From the NCBI GenBank assembly GCA_963783175.1, contig CAWANG010000006.1, positions 62,001 to 126,000 on the forward strand: a stretch of DNA of 64,000 nt. Direction: 5' to 3'. Origin of the DNA: Roseiarcus sp963783175 (GTDB lineage: Bacteria; Pseudomonadota; Alphaproteobacteria; Rhizobiales; Beijerinckiaceae). Positions 16,119 to 25,819 of the stretch are shown piece after piece (the first letter of the stretch is position 1; the number at the start of each line of letters is the position of its first letter). Position numbers and translations under genes: made by a program. Under the pieces are notes generated by a model. That model was not told the DNA's origin. It searched no databases and was given only the letters and a program-made list of their open reading frames with translations.

Positions 16119-17627
16119 ATGACCTCCGATGGCGTCCAGAGCAGGTCGAAGATCGCCGTCTGCGTCGCGGCGGCGCTGTTCGCTATCGGGCCGGCTTCCA
16201 GCATCAGCGCCGCCGACTCCAACGATTCGATACGGGTTGGCGGCGCATCCAATCCGTCGGCAACGAGCCTGCAATTGGGCGTTGGGAAGTCCGTCATCGT
16301 CGATCTACCCGAGGAAGCTGGCGAAATCTACGTTGGCGATCCCAAGATCGCCAACGCGATCGTGCGCTCCGCGCGGCGCGTCTATATTTCGGGCGTCGCC
16401 AACGGCCAGACCAGCATTTTTGCGTTGGCGCGAGACGGGCGAAAAATAGCGACCATCGAAGTCTCCGTCGGCCGCGACGTCGGCGAATTGTCAACCCTGC
16501 TCAACGCCGCGATTCCGGGCAACGACATCCACGTCCGCACAGTCGCGGACAAGATCATCCTCACCGGATCCGTCGCGTCGGCGGAGGAAGCCCAGAAAGC
16601 GCTCGATATCGCTTCCGGGTTCGTCGATGATTCGACCGCGCCATCGCCGTCTGGAGCAGGCAGCGTTTCAATTTCCGTCGGCTCCGGCGGAAACGCGTCG
16701 AACGGCTCGGGTGGAAACGCCGGCAACGGTTCGCGTGGAAGAGTTATCAATTCTCTCACCATCCGGGGGGCCGACCAAGTGAGCCTGCGGGTCACGGTGG
16801 CCGAGATTCGGCGGGAGATCGTCAAGCAGCTCGGCGTCAACATGAGCGGCGGAGGGCCAAACGGAAGCTTCACGCTCGAAAACCCGTTCGCGATCAACGG
16901 CGCAGTCGCCACGTCCGAGGGGATGTTGAATTGGGTCAAGGGCGGCCAGAGCTTCAGCGCCACCCTGCAGGCGTTCGAGCGGCAAGGGGTCTCTCATACG
17001 CTCGCAGAGCCCACGGTCACCGCGGTTTCGGGCGAAAGCGCCAAATTCCTCGCCGGAGGCACAATTCCGATCCTCAATAACGTGCAATGCAACCCCACTT
17101 GCCAGTACGGATTCATCCAGCAGCCCTATGGCGTGACGCTGAATTTCACTCCGGTCGTCCTGTCGCAGGGACGCATCCAACTGCGCATCGCGACCGAGGT
17201 TACCGACGTCGACTATTCGACGCAGGTCACTTATAGCGGCATCTCGATCCCCGGGTTCCGGACCCGGAACAATACGACGACCGTGGAGTTGCCTTCCGGC
17301 GGGTCGATCGCGTCGGCCGGTTTGATCAGCACCCAGACGCAGCAGGCGGTCAACGGCTTTCCGGCCCTGATGAATGTCCCAGTGCTCGGCGCGCTTTTTC
17401 GGTCGCGCGACTATCTGCGCAACGAGACCGAATTGATGATCGTCGTGACGCCCTACATCGTCCATGCGATTGATCCAAACCAGATTGTTCGGCCCGACCA
17501 GAACTTTCAGGACGCCAGCGATCCGCAAACCTGGTTCCTAGGCCGCGTCAACCGCATCTATTCCACGTCGGAATCCCTTCAACCGATGCCAGGCTACGCA
17601 GGCAAGGTCGGATTCATTACCCAGTAG
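16119..17627 (+). CDS. cpaC: Tad pilus secretin CpaC/RcpA
   Basis: CpaC forms the outer-membrane channel for the Flp pilus. The ATG at 16119 gives 502 residues with a signal peptide (IAVCVAAALFAIGPASSISA). Then come the pilus-formation N-domain (about 45-130, LGVGKSVIVDLPEEAGEIYVG), a BON-like domain (about 135-185), and the secretin domain (about 265-465) with the VPVLGALFRSRDY signature. Between them, near residues 190-212, lies an unusual Gly/Asn/Ser repeat linker (units like GSGGNA). An upstream in-frame TTG at 16092 is less likely. Confidence 0.93.
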   Translation: MTSDGVQSRSKIAVCVAAALFAIGPASSISAADSNDSIRVGGASNPSATSLQLGVGKSVIVDLPEEAGEIYVGDPKIANAIVRSARRVYISGVANGQTSIFALARDGRKIATIEVSVGRDVGELSTLLNAAIPGNDIHVRTVADKIILTGSVASAEEAQKALDIASGFVDDSTAPSPSGAGSVSISVGSGGNASNGSGGNAGNGSRGRVINSLTIRGADQVSLRVTVAEIRREIVKQLGVNMSGGGPNGSFTLENPFAINGAVATSEGMLNWVKGGQSFSATLQAFERQGVSHTLAEPTVTAVSGESAKFLAGGTIPILNNVQCNPTCQYGFIQQPYGVTLNFTPVVLSQGRIQLRIATEVTDVDYSTQVTYSGISIPGFRTRNNTTTVELPSGGSIASAGLISTQTQQAVNGFPALMNVPVLGALFRSRDYLRNETELMIVVTPYIVHAIDPNQIVRPDQNFQDASDPQTWFLGRVNRIYSTSESLQPMPGYAGKVGFITQ

Positions 17628-17680
17628 GCCTTGCTGCGTTTCGTCCGGATTCCCTTCAGAACTTGAGAAGGAACGCTCTC

Positions 17681-18418
17681 ATGGCCGCTCTTCCTGATGC
17701 ACGCTGCGTGTTCGTCGCGCGGGTGTTGAGTTTGGGTTTCGCCGCCGCCGCGGCCGTCGCCCTGAACGGCTGTGGGGTCAACTATGCGTCGACGGCTCCG
17801 GCCTTTCCGGGCGTTTTTCAGGAGCGGCATCCGATCGTTGTCGCGTCGGCCCCCACAAGCCTCGAGGTCTTTGCAGCTCACGGCGCGCTCGACGCGCGGT
17901 CGATCGAAAACATTCGCGCCTTCGCCGAGCGATATCGCCACTATGGCTCAGGCGACATCACGATTCTCGCGCCCGCCGGCACGAACGCGAATTCGGCGGC
18001 CGTTCACGAGGTCCGGAAGGCGCTCGCCCGCGCCGGCGTGAACGGCAGAGTCCTGTTCGGAACCTATGCGTCTCCCGAGAAGGGCGCGGCGGCGCCGATT
18101 CGTCTTTCATTCATCGGAGTTAAGGCGACCGTGCCGACCGAATGTGGCCAGTGGCCCGAGGACCTCGCTTCGGGATCATCGGTCGAAGGGTGGAAGAACG
18201 AGCCATACTCGAACTTTGGGTGCGCCAGCCAATCGGTGATTGCCGCCCAGGTCGACGACCCGCGCGATTTCGTCCAACCGCGGGCGCTCGGGCCGTCCGA
18301 CGTCGAGATGCGCACCCGAGCCATCGAGGCCGTCCGCAACGGCCAGGATCCGGGCACACAGTGGAAAGACACCGTGCTGACCCCGATCGGGACGCAGCTT
18401 GGCGGCGGGGGACAGTGA
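17681..18418 (+). CDS. cpaD: Tad pilus lipoprotein CpaD
   Basis: CpaD is the outer-membrane-associated lipoprotein partner of the secretin. The 245-residue protein has a signal peptide and a lipobox-like ALNGC with the acylated Cys near residue 31. The body contains the family features SIENIRAFAERYRHYGSGDI and the cysteine-containing PTECGQWPEDL and FGCASQSVIAAQVDDPRDF (the typical CpaD NFGC...NLAAMV-like block). The ATG at 17681 has AAGGA upstream. The gap to cpaC is 53 bp and to cpaE 3 bp. Confidence 0.9.
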   Translation: MAALPDARCVFVARVLSLGFAAAAAVALNGCGVNYASTAPAFPGVFQERHPIVVASAPTSLEVFAAHGALDARSIENIRAFAERYRHYGSGDITILAPAGTNANSAAVHEVRKALARAGVNGRVLFGTYASPEKGAAAPIRLSFIGVKATVPTECGQWPEDLASGSSVEGWKNEPYSNFGCASQSVIAAQVDDPRDFVQPRALGPSDVEMRTRAIEAVRNGQDPGTQWKDTVLTPIGTQLGGGGQ

Positions 18419-18421
18419 TCG

Positions 18422-19693
18422 ATGAAGGCGCTTTACGCCGGCAACGGAACCGACGGGGCCCCGATGGATCGCGCCGTGGCGCAAATCGATCCGGTACCGC
18501 GCGTATCGATCCAGGTGTTCTGCGAATCACCGGATGTTGCGGCCATTGTCAGCGCCGCCATATCCGATCGCAGAATGACCAAAGCGCATATCAAGTTGAA
18601 CATGGGCGGCGCGCAGGCCGCGGTTGAAGCCTACAAGAGCGCGCCGACGCCGAATGTGGTCGTCGTGGAGGCCCCCGCAGACCGCGACGCGCTGCTCGAG
18701 CAGCTCGAGGAACTGGCGCAATATTGCGACGCCAGGACAAAAGTGGTCGTCCTTGGCAAGCTCAACGACATCGTTCTCTATCGGCAGCTGATCGCGCGCG
18801 GAGTCAGCGAATATCTGGTGGCTCCGTTTGACGTCGTCGACTTCGTTCAGGCGATGTCCAAGCTGTTCAGCGTGCCCGGCGCCAAACCGCTTGGGCGGGT
18901 GATTGCGGTGGTCGGCGCCAAGGGCGGAGTCGGAGCATCGACAGTCGCTCACAACCTGGCGTGGAGCCTGGCTTCGGTGACCGAGATGGCGACGATCATA
19001 GCGGATTTCGATCTCGCGTTCGGAACCGCCGGGCTGGACTACAATCAGGATCCGCCCCAGGGCATCGCCGAGGCAGTCTTCGCCCCGGAACGCGTCGACG
19101 CTGTGCTGGTGGATCGGCTGCTCTCCAAGTGCGGCGATCATCTCAGTCTGCTGGCGGCGCCCGCCACGCTCGATCGCGTCCTCGACTTTGCCGAGGCTTC
19201 CTTCGATTCGCTGCTCGACGCGATGCGGGCGTCTACGCCGTGGGTCGTGCTCGACGTGCCGCATCTATGGTCCGGCTGGGCCCGGCGGACCCTCGTCGTC
19301 GCGGACGAGGTCATCGTGATCGCAAGCCCGGACCTCGCCAATCTTCGCAATGCGAAAAACCTGATCGACAACGTGAAGAGCGCTCGCCTCAACGACGCTC
19401 CGCCGCGGTTGGTCCTGAACGGCGTCGGCATGCTCAAGCGGCCGGAAATCGCCGCCACAGAGTTCGCCAAGGCAGTCGAGACCGGGCCAACCGCGGTCAT
19501 CCCGCACGACGCGAAGCTGTTCGGCGCGGCGGCCAACAATGGGCAAATGATCGCTGAAATCGAGCCGAACGGCAAAATCGCGCAGGTCTTCGCCGATCTA
19601 GCCTCGGCGCTTGCCGGCCGGTCGGAGGGACGCAAGGCTAGGCGAGGCGTTCTTGAGCCGCTCATCGCCAAACTCGGACGCAAGCGCCGATGA
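18422..19693 (+). CDS. cpaE: Tad pilus localisation ATPase CpaE/TadZ
   Basis: CpaE/TadZ is a MinD/ParA-like protein that places the pilus machinery at the cell pole. The 423-residue protein has an N-terminal receiver-like domain without the phosphorylation site (about 28-145), then a ParA-type ATPase domain (about 155-400) with the deviant Walker A GAKGGVGAST and the switch IIADFDLAFGTAGLDYN. It starts three bases after the cpaD stop. Length and motifs are normal. Confidence 0.93.
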   Translation: MKALYAGNGTDGAPMDRAVAQIDPVPRVSIQVFCESPDVAAIVSAAISDRRMTKAHIKLNMGGAQAAVEAYKSAPTPNVVVVEAPADRDALLEQLEELAQYCDARTKVVVLGKLNDIVLYRQLIARGVSEYLVAPFDVVDFVQAMSKLFSVPGAKPLGRVIAVVGAKGGVGASTVAHNLAWSLASVTEMATIIADFDLAFGTAGLDYNQDPPQGIAEAVFAPERVDAVLVDRLLSKCGDHLSLLAAPATLDRVLDFAEASFDSLLDAMRASTPWVVLDVPHLWSGWARRTLVVADEVIVIASPDLANLRNAKNLIDNVKSARLNDAPPRLVLNGVGMLKRPEIAATEFAKAVETGPTAVIPHDAKLFGAAANNGQMIAEIEPNGKIAQVFADLASALAGRSEGRKARRGVLEPLIAKLGRKRR

Positions 19694-19758
19694 CAGGCTT
19701 CCAGATGGCGCGCGCCGTCTCCGCTGAACGATCGCACACGCGGAAAGGAATTTGAGCG

Positions 19759-21178
19759 ATGTTCGGCAAGCGCGCGAGTGCGGGCTTTGGCGGGCAGCCC
19801 GTCGGTTCACGTGTCGTCGCGGCGGCCGCGCTCGTCGAGGCGCCCAAGCTCCAGCCGGTTGCTAGCCCGCCCGTTCAACCAGAACGGCGATCGGAAACCT
19901 ATTTTCAGACCAAGTCCCTCATCTTTGGCGCCTTGATCGAGGCGATCGATCTTGCCGCGCTGTCCAAACTCGATCCCGAAAGCGCGCGGGAAGAGATTCG
20001 CGATATCGTGCATGAGATCGTCACGATCAAAAATTTGGTGCTGTCGATCGCCGAGCAAGAAGATCTGCTCGATGACATCTGCAACGACGTCCTGGGCTTC
20101 GGTCCGCTCGAGCCGCTGCTCGCGCGCGACGACATCGCCGACATCATGGTCAATGGTCCGACGCGATGTTTCATCGAAGTCGGGGGCAAGATCCAGCTGA
20201 CCAATGTCCGATTCCGCGACAATGCGCAGTTGATGAACATTTGCCAGCGAATCGTGAGCCAGGTCGGGCGTCGAGTTCGATGAAGCCTCACCCATCTGCG
20301 ACGCCCGCCTGCTCGACGGCTCGCGCGTCAACGTCATCGCGCCGCCGCTCGCGATCGACGGCGCAGCGCTGACGATCCGCAAGTTCAGGCGCGACAAGCT
20401 AACGCTCGACCAACTGGTTCGGTTTGGCGCCATCTCGCCCGCCGGCGCCGAAATTCTCAAGATCATCGGCCGCGTCCGCTGCAACGTCCTCATTTCCGGC
20501 GGCACCGGCTCTGGCAAGACAACCCTGCTGAACTGCCTCACGAACTATATCGACGTCGACGAGCAAATCATAACTTGCGAGGACGCGGCGGAACTTCAGC
20601 TTCAGCAGCCCCATGTCGTGCGTCTCGAGACGCGGCCGCCGAATCTCGAGGGCGTGGGACAGATCGCCATGCGCGACCTGGTGAGGAACTGCTTGCGCAT
20701 GCGGCCGGAACGCATCATCGTCGGCGAAGTTCGAGGGCCGGAGGCTTTCGACCTCCTGCAAGCCATGAACACCGGCCATGACGGGTCGATGGGCACTTTG
20801 CACGCGAACTCTCCCCGCGAAGCGCTCAGCCGCATCGAATCCATGATCACGATGGGCGGCTATGCGCTGCCGATGAAGACGATTCGCGAAATGATCACGT
20901 CTTCGATCGATGTGATCATCCAAGCCGCCCGTCTTCGCGATGGGTCTCGCCGGATCACCCAGGTGACCGAAGTCGTCGGCATGGAGGGCGACGTCGCGAT
21001 CACCCAGGATCTGTTCGTCTATGAGATTCTGGGCGAAGACGCCCAGGGCAGACTGAAAGGTCGGCATCGGTCAACCGGGATCGGACGGCCGCGGTTCTGG
21101 GACCGTGCGCGCATCTACGGCGAAGAGGCCCGTCTCGCCGCCGCCCTGGATATCTCGGAAGTCGTCGACGGCGCGTAG
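19759..21178 (+). CDS. cpaF: Tad pilus assembly ATPase CpaF/TadA (one frameshift)
   Basis: CpaF is the hexameric secretion ATPase that powers Flp pilus extension. The N-terminal part (19759 to about 20277) and the rest (to 21178) are in different frames because of one extra T at 20276-20277 (GAGTTCGA where GAGTCGA restores VGRRVDEASPICDARLLDGS). Removing it gives 472 residues, the normal length, with Walker A ISGGTGSGKTTLLN, the Asp box ITCEDAAELQLQ, Walker B RIIVGEVRGPEAFDLLQAMN and the His box DGSMGTLHANSP. A sequencing error is likely, since all downstream motifs are intact. Confidence 0.93.
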
Positions 21179-21205
21179 AATTCGAGCGAGGTAAGGGAAC
21201 TCGGC

Positions 21206-22165
21206 ATGGTCAATCCGATAGCTGTCGCGGGATGTCTTGCGATTGGATTCGGCGGTCTGGCCTACGCCTTCGTCGGCGGAGACTCGCGAGCCGACAAGCG
21301 TCGCGCGTCTGTCACCAGAAGCGGTGCGAAGGCGCTGAACGTGTCCGCGAACGTCGATCGGGCGGCGCGCAAAAAGCAAATCGCCGACGGTCTCCGGGAT
21401 ATCGAAAGGAAAGGAAAGCAGCGAGTCAGCCTAGCGACCCGGATCGACCAGACCGGACTCTCGATCAGCGTACGGCAATATTGGATTGGGAGCCTGTTTT
21501 TTGGCTTGTTTCTCAGCACGTTGACCTACGTCGAGTCGAAAGGTGCCTTGCTCACGCTGCTGGTTGGGGTGATCGGAACGATCGGGCTGCCGCAACTCAT
21601 GCTGGCGCGCTTGCGCATTCGCCGCATCAACAAGTTCATCGCCAACTTTCCGACCGCGATTGACATCATTGTGCGCGGCATCAAGTCCGGCTTGCCGCTC
21701 GGCGATACGATCCGCATAGCAGCGGCCGAAAGCCCCGAGCCGGTGAAGTCGGAATTTCGCCAGGTCGTCGAAGCACTCTCGCTCGGCATGACCTTGCCGG
21801 AAGCCGTCGAGCGGATGGCGCAGCGAGTTCCGATCACCGAAACAAATTTCTTTTCGATTGTCATCGCCATCCAGGGCAAGTCAGGCGGCAACCTTTCCGA
21901 GGCCATGGGTAATCTTTCCCGCGTGTTGCGCGAGCGCAAGAAGATGAAAGGAAAGATCACCGCGATGTCCATGGAAGCAAAAGCCTCGGCTGCAATCATC
22001 GGCGCGGTACCGTTCCTTGTCGTCGGAGCGCTTTATTTTTCATCTCCGAATTACGTCTCATTGCTGTGGACGACAAGTCACGGAAGGATGATTTCGGAAA
22101 TTGCGATCTGCTGGATGGCGATCGGTATCGCAATGATGAAGAAAATGATTGCGTTCGACTTTTAG
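21206..22165 (+). CDS. tadB: Tad pilus inner-membrane platform protein TadB
   Basis: TadB is one of two GspF-like integral membrane proteins that couple CpaF to pilus assembly. The 319-residue protein has an N-terminal span, two central spans (about 98-140) and two at the C-terminus (about 260-312). The T2SSF domain is at about 150-275 and contains FPTAIDIIVRGIKSGLPLGD and IAIQGKSGGNLSEAMGNLS. It starts 28 bp after cpaF; tadC follows 13 bp after its stop. Confidence 0.93.
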   Translation: MVNPIAVAGCLAIGFGGLAYAFVGGDSRADKRRASVTRSGAKALNVSANVDRAARKKQIADGLRDIERKGKQRVSLATRIDQTGLSISVRQYWIGSLFFGLFLSTLTYVESKGALLTLLVGVIGTIGLPQLMLARLRIRRINKFIANFPTAIDIIVRGIKSGLPLGDTIRIAAAESPEPVKSEFRQVVEALSLGMTLPEAVERMAQRVPITETNFFSIVIAIQGKSGGNLSEAMGNLSRVLRERKKMKGKITAMSMEAKASAAIIGAVPFLVVGALYFSSPNYVSLLWTTSHGRMISEIAICWMAIGIAMMKKMIAFDF

Positions 22166-22178
22166 ACGGGACCTTTCA

Positions 22179-23156
22179 ATGCTGGACGAGATAGTCGCAA
22201 AATTCTCGGACGCTCATTTTCTGGCGATCTTGTTTGCCGCCATCGGCTCGGCCGCGACGGTTCTCACGGCGGCCATGCCTTGGCTTCAGCCGGACACCTT
22301 GTCGCGTCGCATCAAGGCCGTCAGCTCGGAGCGCGAACGAATCCGGGCGCGCGAGCGCGAGCGGCTCCAGGCGGCTCAGAGCAAAACGACTCTCAGGGTG
22401 AAGCCGAGCGGCCTCGTGAAGCAATTGGTAGAAACGCTCAATCTTACAAGCTGGCTCAGCACCGAAAAGGCGAAGACGCAATTGGCGATGGCCGGTTATC
22501 GCGGCGCGGGAGCAGAATATGCCTTTCTCGCTTTTCGACTGGCCGCTCCTATTGCATTTCTCGTCGTCGTAACGATTTATGAATTCGTGATCATCAAGTG
22601 GAATCAGCCGCTTATGATCAAGATCGGGGTCGCGATCGCGGCCAGCTACCTCGGCATCAAGGCGCCCGAGCTCTTTCTCCGCAACAAGACCGTCAAGCGA
22701 AAGAAAGAACTCGAGCGGGCATACCCCAACGCGCTTGATTTACTCCTGATTTGCGCCGAAGCCGGGATGTCGATCGAACACGCGGTGCGTAAAGTCAGTC
22801 AGGAAATCGGCATTGAAAGCGTCTCGATGGCCGAGGAAATGGGACTTCTGGCGGCCGAAATGTCGTATCTCGCCGAGCGGCGGCTCGCCTTTGAAAATCT
22901 CAGTTTAAGAACCGGACTGGAGTCGATCCGCTCGCTAACGACTGTCCTTTCGCAGTCGGAGCGCTACGGCACGCCGCTCGGCGCCGCGCTCCGGGTCTTG
23001 AGCCAGGAGAGCCGCGACCAACGCATGACAGCGGCAGAGAAAAAAGCGGCCGCGCTGCCGCCGACACTGACCGTGCCGATGATCCTGTTCTTCCTGCCCG
23101 GGCTGTTCGCGGCGATCCTGACCCCGGCCATGGTCCAGATCAACGGGTGGAATTAG
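22179..23156 (+). CDS. tadC: Tad pilus inner-membrane platform protein TadC
   Basis: TadC is the second GspF-like platform protein of the Flp pilus system. The ATG at 22179 gives 325 residues (an in-frame TTG at 22149 would overlap tadB). Membrane spans lie near residues 12-32, 115-150 and 295-320, and the T2SSF domain near 185-310 includes YPNALDLLLICAEAGMSIEHA. It is the last Tad gene here. tadD and the pseudopilin genes tadE/F/G are not adjacent and must lie elsewhere if the pilus is functional. Confidence 0.92.
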   Translation: MLDEIVAKFSDAHFLAILFAAIGSAATVLTAAMPWLQPDTLSRRIKAVSSERERIRARERERLQAAQSKTTLRVKPSGLVKQLVETLNLTSWLSTEKAKTQLAMAGYRGAGAEYAFLAFRLAAPIAFLVVVTIYEFVIIKWNQPLMIKIGVAIAASYLGIKAPELFLRNKTVKRKKELERAYPNALDLLLICAEAGMSIEHAVRKVSQEIGIESVSMAEEMGLLAAEMSYLAERRLAFENLSLRTGLESIRSLTTVLSQSERYGTPLGAALRVLSQESRDQRMTAAEKKAAALPPTLTVPMILFFLPGLFAAILTPAMVQINGWN

Positions 23157-23244
23157 CGGCCGTCCTCGGGCGCCCGTCTTCGCGACCCAAGAGGCCCGCG
23201 TTTCGGGTTGCGCCGCGCAGCCGGGCGGCGCATGATTCGAATTC

Positions 23245-25599
23245 GTGGCGCAACGTTCAGAAACATCCGGGCCGGTGGCTGTCTCGCCGCCGTCGCCTTC
23301 GCGCGACATGGCTCGCGCAGCGCCGCCCGCCCGCCGCCCGCCGCCGTCCTATCTCGACGGATTAAATGAAGAGCAGCGGCGCGCGGTCGAAGCGCTGGAC
23401 GGTCCGGTTCTCATTCTCGCCGGGGCCGGCGTCGGCAAGACGCGCGTCCTGACCGCTCGGATAGCGCATCTCATCGCCACCGGCCGCGCTCGCGCTCATG
23501 AGATCCTGGCGGTGACTTTCACCAACAAGGCGGCGCGCGAGATGCGAGTGCGGGTTGGCGCGCTCACCGGGTCCGAGCAGGGCATGCCGTGGCTCGGCAC
23601 GTTCCATTCGATCGGCGCCAAGATCCTGCGCATGCATGCCGAGCTGGTGGGCTTGAGACCGAATTTCACCATCCTCGACTCCGACGATCAGCTGCGCCTG
23701 CTCAAGCAGCTTCTTCAGGCGGAAAATCTGGACGAAAAGCGCTGGCCGGCGCGAGCTCTTCGCCAATCTCATCGACGGATGGAAGAACCGGGGCATCGAT
23801 CCCGACCATGTTTCGGCGAGCGAGGCCGCCGGCTTTCGCCAACGGCCGAGTCCGCAGCCCTCTATGAGAGCTACCAGGCGCGTCTGAAAGCGCTCAACGC
23901 TGTCGATTTCGGCGATCTCTTGCTCGAACCGCTCAAGCTCCTGCGCGAGCACGACGACATTCTCGCGGCGTTCCGACGGCGCTTCCGCTACATCCTGGTC
24001 GACGAGTATCAGGACACGAACGTCGTCCAGTATCTCTGGCTCCGCCTCCTCGCCCAAGCCAACGGCAATTTGTGCTGCGTCGGCGACGACGATCAATCGA
24101 TCTATGCCTGGCGCGGCGCGGACGTCGAAAACATCCTCCGGTTCGAGCGGGATTTTCCCGGCGCCAAGGTGATCAGGCTCGAGCGAAACTATCGCTCGGG
24201 CGGCCACATCCTCGCGGTCGCGTCGGGTCTGATCGCGCACAACCGCGGCCGGCTCGGAAAGACGCTGTTTACCGACAAACCGCTGGGAGACCGGCCGAAG
24301 GTCGTCGAAGCATCGGACGCGCAGGAGGAAGCGAGGCTCGTCGGCGAGGAGATCGAGGCGTTCCAGCACAAGGGCGTTTCCCTGAATGAGATCGCGATCC
24401 TGGTGCGGGCCTCGTTCCAGATGCGCGAATTCGAGGAACGGTTCATCGCGCTCGGACTGCCTTACAAGGTCATCGGCGGTCCGCAGATTCTACGAGCGGG
24501 CGGAAATACGCGACGCGCTTGGCCTATCTTCGCTGCGTCGCCCAGCCTGACGACGACCTCGCGTTCGAGCGCATTTATAACCAGCCCAGACGGGGCCTCG
24601 GTGAATGCGACGCTCGCCACTTTGCATCAATATGGCCGTCGAGCCGGTCTTTCCCTTATGCGGGCCGCGCGGGCGCTGGTCGAAACGGAGGAACTGAAAC
24701 CGCGTCCTCGGCAGATCCTGCGTCGCCTCCTCGACGACTTTGATCGGTGGCGGACGCAGGCGGGTCAGCTTCCGCATGAGGAATTGGCGCAGCTCGTCCT
24801 CGAGGAAAGCGGCTATATCGACATGTGGAAAGCCGAGCGCACGCCCGACGCGGCCGGACGTCTCGACAACCTTAAAGAGCTCGTCCGGTCGATGGGAGAA
24901 TTTCCCGATCTTGGAGCGTTTCTCGAGCATGTGTCGCTGGTCATGGACGCCGAGAGCGGCGAGGAGGGCGAGCGCGCCTCGATCATGACCCTTCATGCGG
25001 CGAAGGGACTGGAGTTCGACATCGTTATTCTGCCAGGCTGGGAGGAGGGTCTCTTTCCCCATCAGCGGTCGCTGGATGACAACGGCCTCGCCGGACTCGA
25101 GGAGGAGCGGAGACTTGCTTATGTCGGCCTGACCCGAGCCCGACGGCAGGCAAGGATTTTCTACGCCCTCAACCGGCGGATCCGCGGCCTCTGGCAGACG
25201 TCGGCGCCGTCCCGGTTCATCCAGGAATTGCCCGAAGAGCATGTCGAGTTTGAGGAATTTTCCGGCTCGGCCGATCGCGGTTATGGCTACTGGCCGCCCG
25301 CCGGCCTGGATAGCGGGTTTGCGTCTCGTTATGACACGCCCGGCTGGCGTCGCGCCGAAGCGCGGTCGCGCGCTTCCGGGGAATCGGGCTCACGAACCGT
25401 CAGACCTTCAGGCGCGACCATTGAAGGCGCAGTCAACGGGCACGGTTCTCCCTCTTCGATCTTCCGACCTGGATCGCGGGTGATGCACAGCAAATTTGGC
25501 CCGGGCGAAGTTGTCGCCGTCGACGGCCCGAAGTTGACCGTCGATTTCGACAAGGCTGGCCGAAAATTGGTCATGGACAGTTTTATCGCCGCCGCATGA
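23245..25599 (+). CDS. uvrD: UvrD/PcrA-type DNA helicase (six apparent single-base insertions)
   Basis: This superfamily 1 3'-5' helicase acts in nucleotide excision and mismatch repair. The open frame is continuous, but two internal stretches are out of frame relative to the family. Extra bases near 23755, 23834-23836 and 23852-23853, and near 24485, 24521-24522 and 24604-24605, garble about 32 and 40 residues; three insertions each time restore the frame. Without them the conserved LIDGWKNRG and FYERAEIRDALAYLRC segments reappear, giving about 782 residues. Intact motifs are Walker A AGAGVGKT, DEYQDTN, GDDDQSIYAWRGA, TLHAAKGLEFD and a C-terminal Tudor-like domain (GSRVMHSKFGPGEV). The start is GTG at 23245. 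Confidence 0.92.
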   Translation: MAQRSETSGPVAVSPPSPSRDMARAAPPARRPPPSYLDGLNEEQRRAVEALDGPVLILAGAGVGKTRVLTARIAHLIATGRARAHEILAVTFTNKAAREMRVRVGALTGSEQGMPWLGTFHSIGAKILRMHAELVGLRPNFTILDSDDQLRLLKQLLQAENLDEKRWPARALRQSHRRMEEPGHRSRPCFGERGRRLSPTAESAALYESYQARLKALNAVDFGDLLLEPLKLLREHDDILAAFRRRFRYILVDEYQDTNVVQYLWLRLLAQANGNLCCVGDDDQSIYAWRGADVENILRFERDFPGAKVIRLERNYRSGGHILAVASGLIAHNRGRLGKTLFTDKPLGDRPKVVEASDAQEEARLVGEEIEAFQHKGVSLNEIAILVRASFQMREFEERFIALGLPYKVIGGPQILRAGGNTRRAWPIFAASPSLTTTSRSSAFITSPDGASVNATLATLHQYGRRAGLSLMRAARALVETEELKPRPRQILRRLLDDFDRWRTQAGQLPHEELAQLVLEESGYIDMWKAERTPDAAGRLDNLKELVRSMGEFPDLGAFLEHVSLVMDAESGEEGERASIMTLHAAKGLEFDIVILPGWEEGLFPHQRSLDDNGLAGLEEERRLAYVGLTRARRQARIFYALNRRIRGLWQTSAPSRFIQELPEEHVEFEEFSGSADRGYGYWPPAGLDSGFASRYDTPGWRRAEARSRASGESGSRTVRPSGATIEGAVNGHGSPSSIFRPGSRVMHSKFGPGEVVAVDGPKLTVDFDKAGRKLVMDSFIAAA

Positions 25600-25621
25600 G
25601 CGGGTTCGCCGCCTTGTCGGG

Positions 25622-25649
25622 GCGCGGCGATAAATTCCGCGCTTTATTT
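25622..25649 (+). terminator. Intrinsic terminator candidate after uvrD
   Basis: GCGCGG (25622-25627) pairs with CCGCGC (25637-25642) around a 9-nt loop and is followed directly by TTTATTT. It lies 23 bp after the uvrD stop. Confidence 0.6.
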
Positions 25650-25819
25650 GCGATATTCAGAAGATTGTGCTATCGTCCCTGCTGTCGTCGGAGCCGGCAT
25701 TGCCGTCCGGGCGAACGAGGGGGCTGGTTCCCGCGCGCTGTTTGACTAACGAAACCGTTGCTGAATGGCCGGACGGAGACCGAGCGGAGCGCCGCTCCTT
25801 GGATTCGAGGCTTAAGTCC

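Noticed and set aside
18922..18951. ParA-like Walker A in cpaE as evidence for a chromosome-partition parA at the origin
   Set aside because: The receiver-like N-terminal domain and pilus-operon position identify it as CpaE/TadZ, not ParA.
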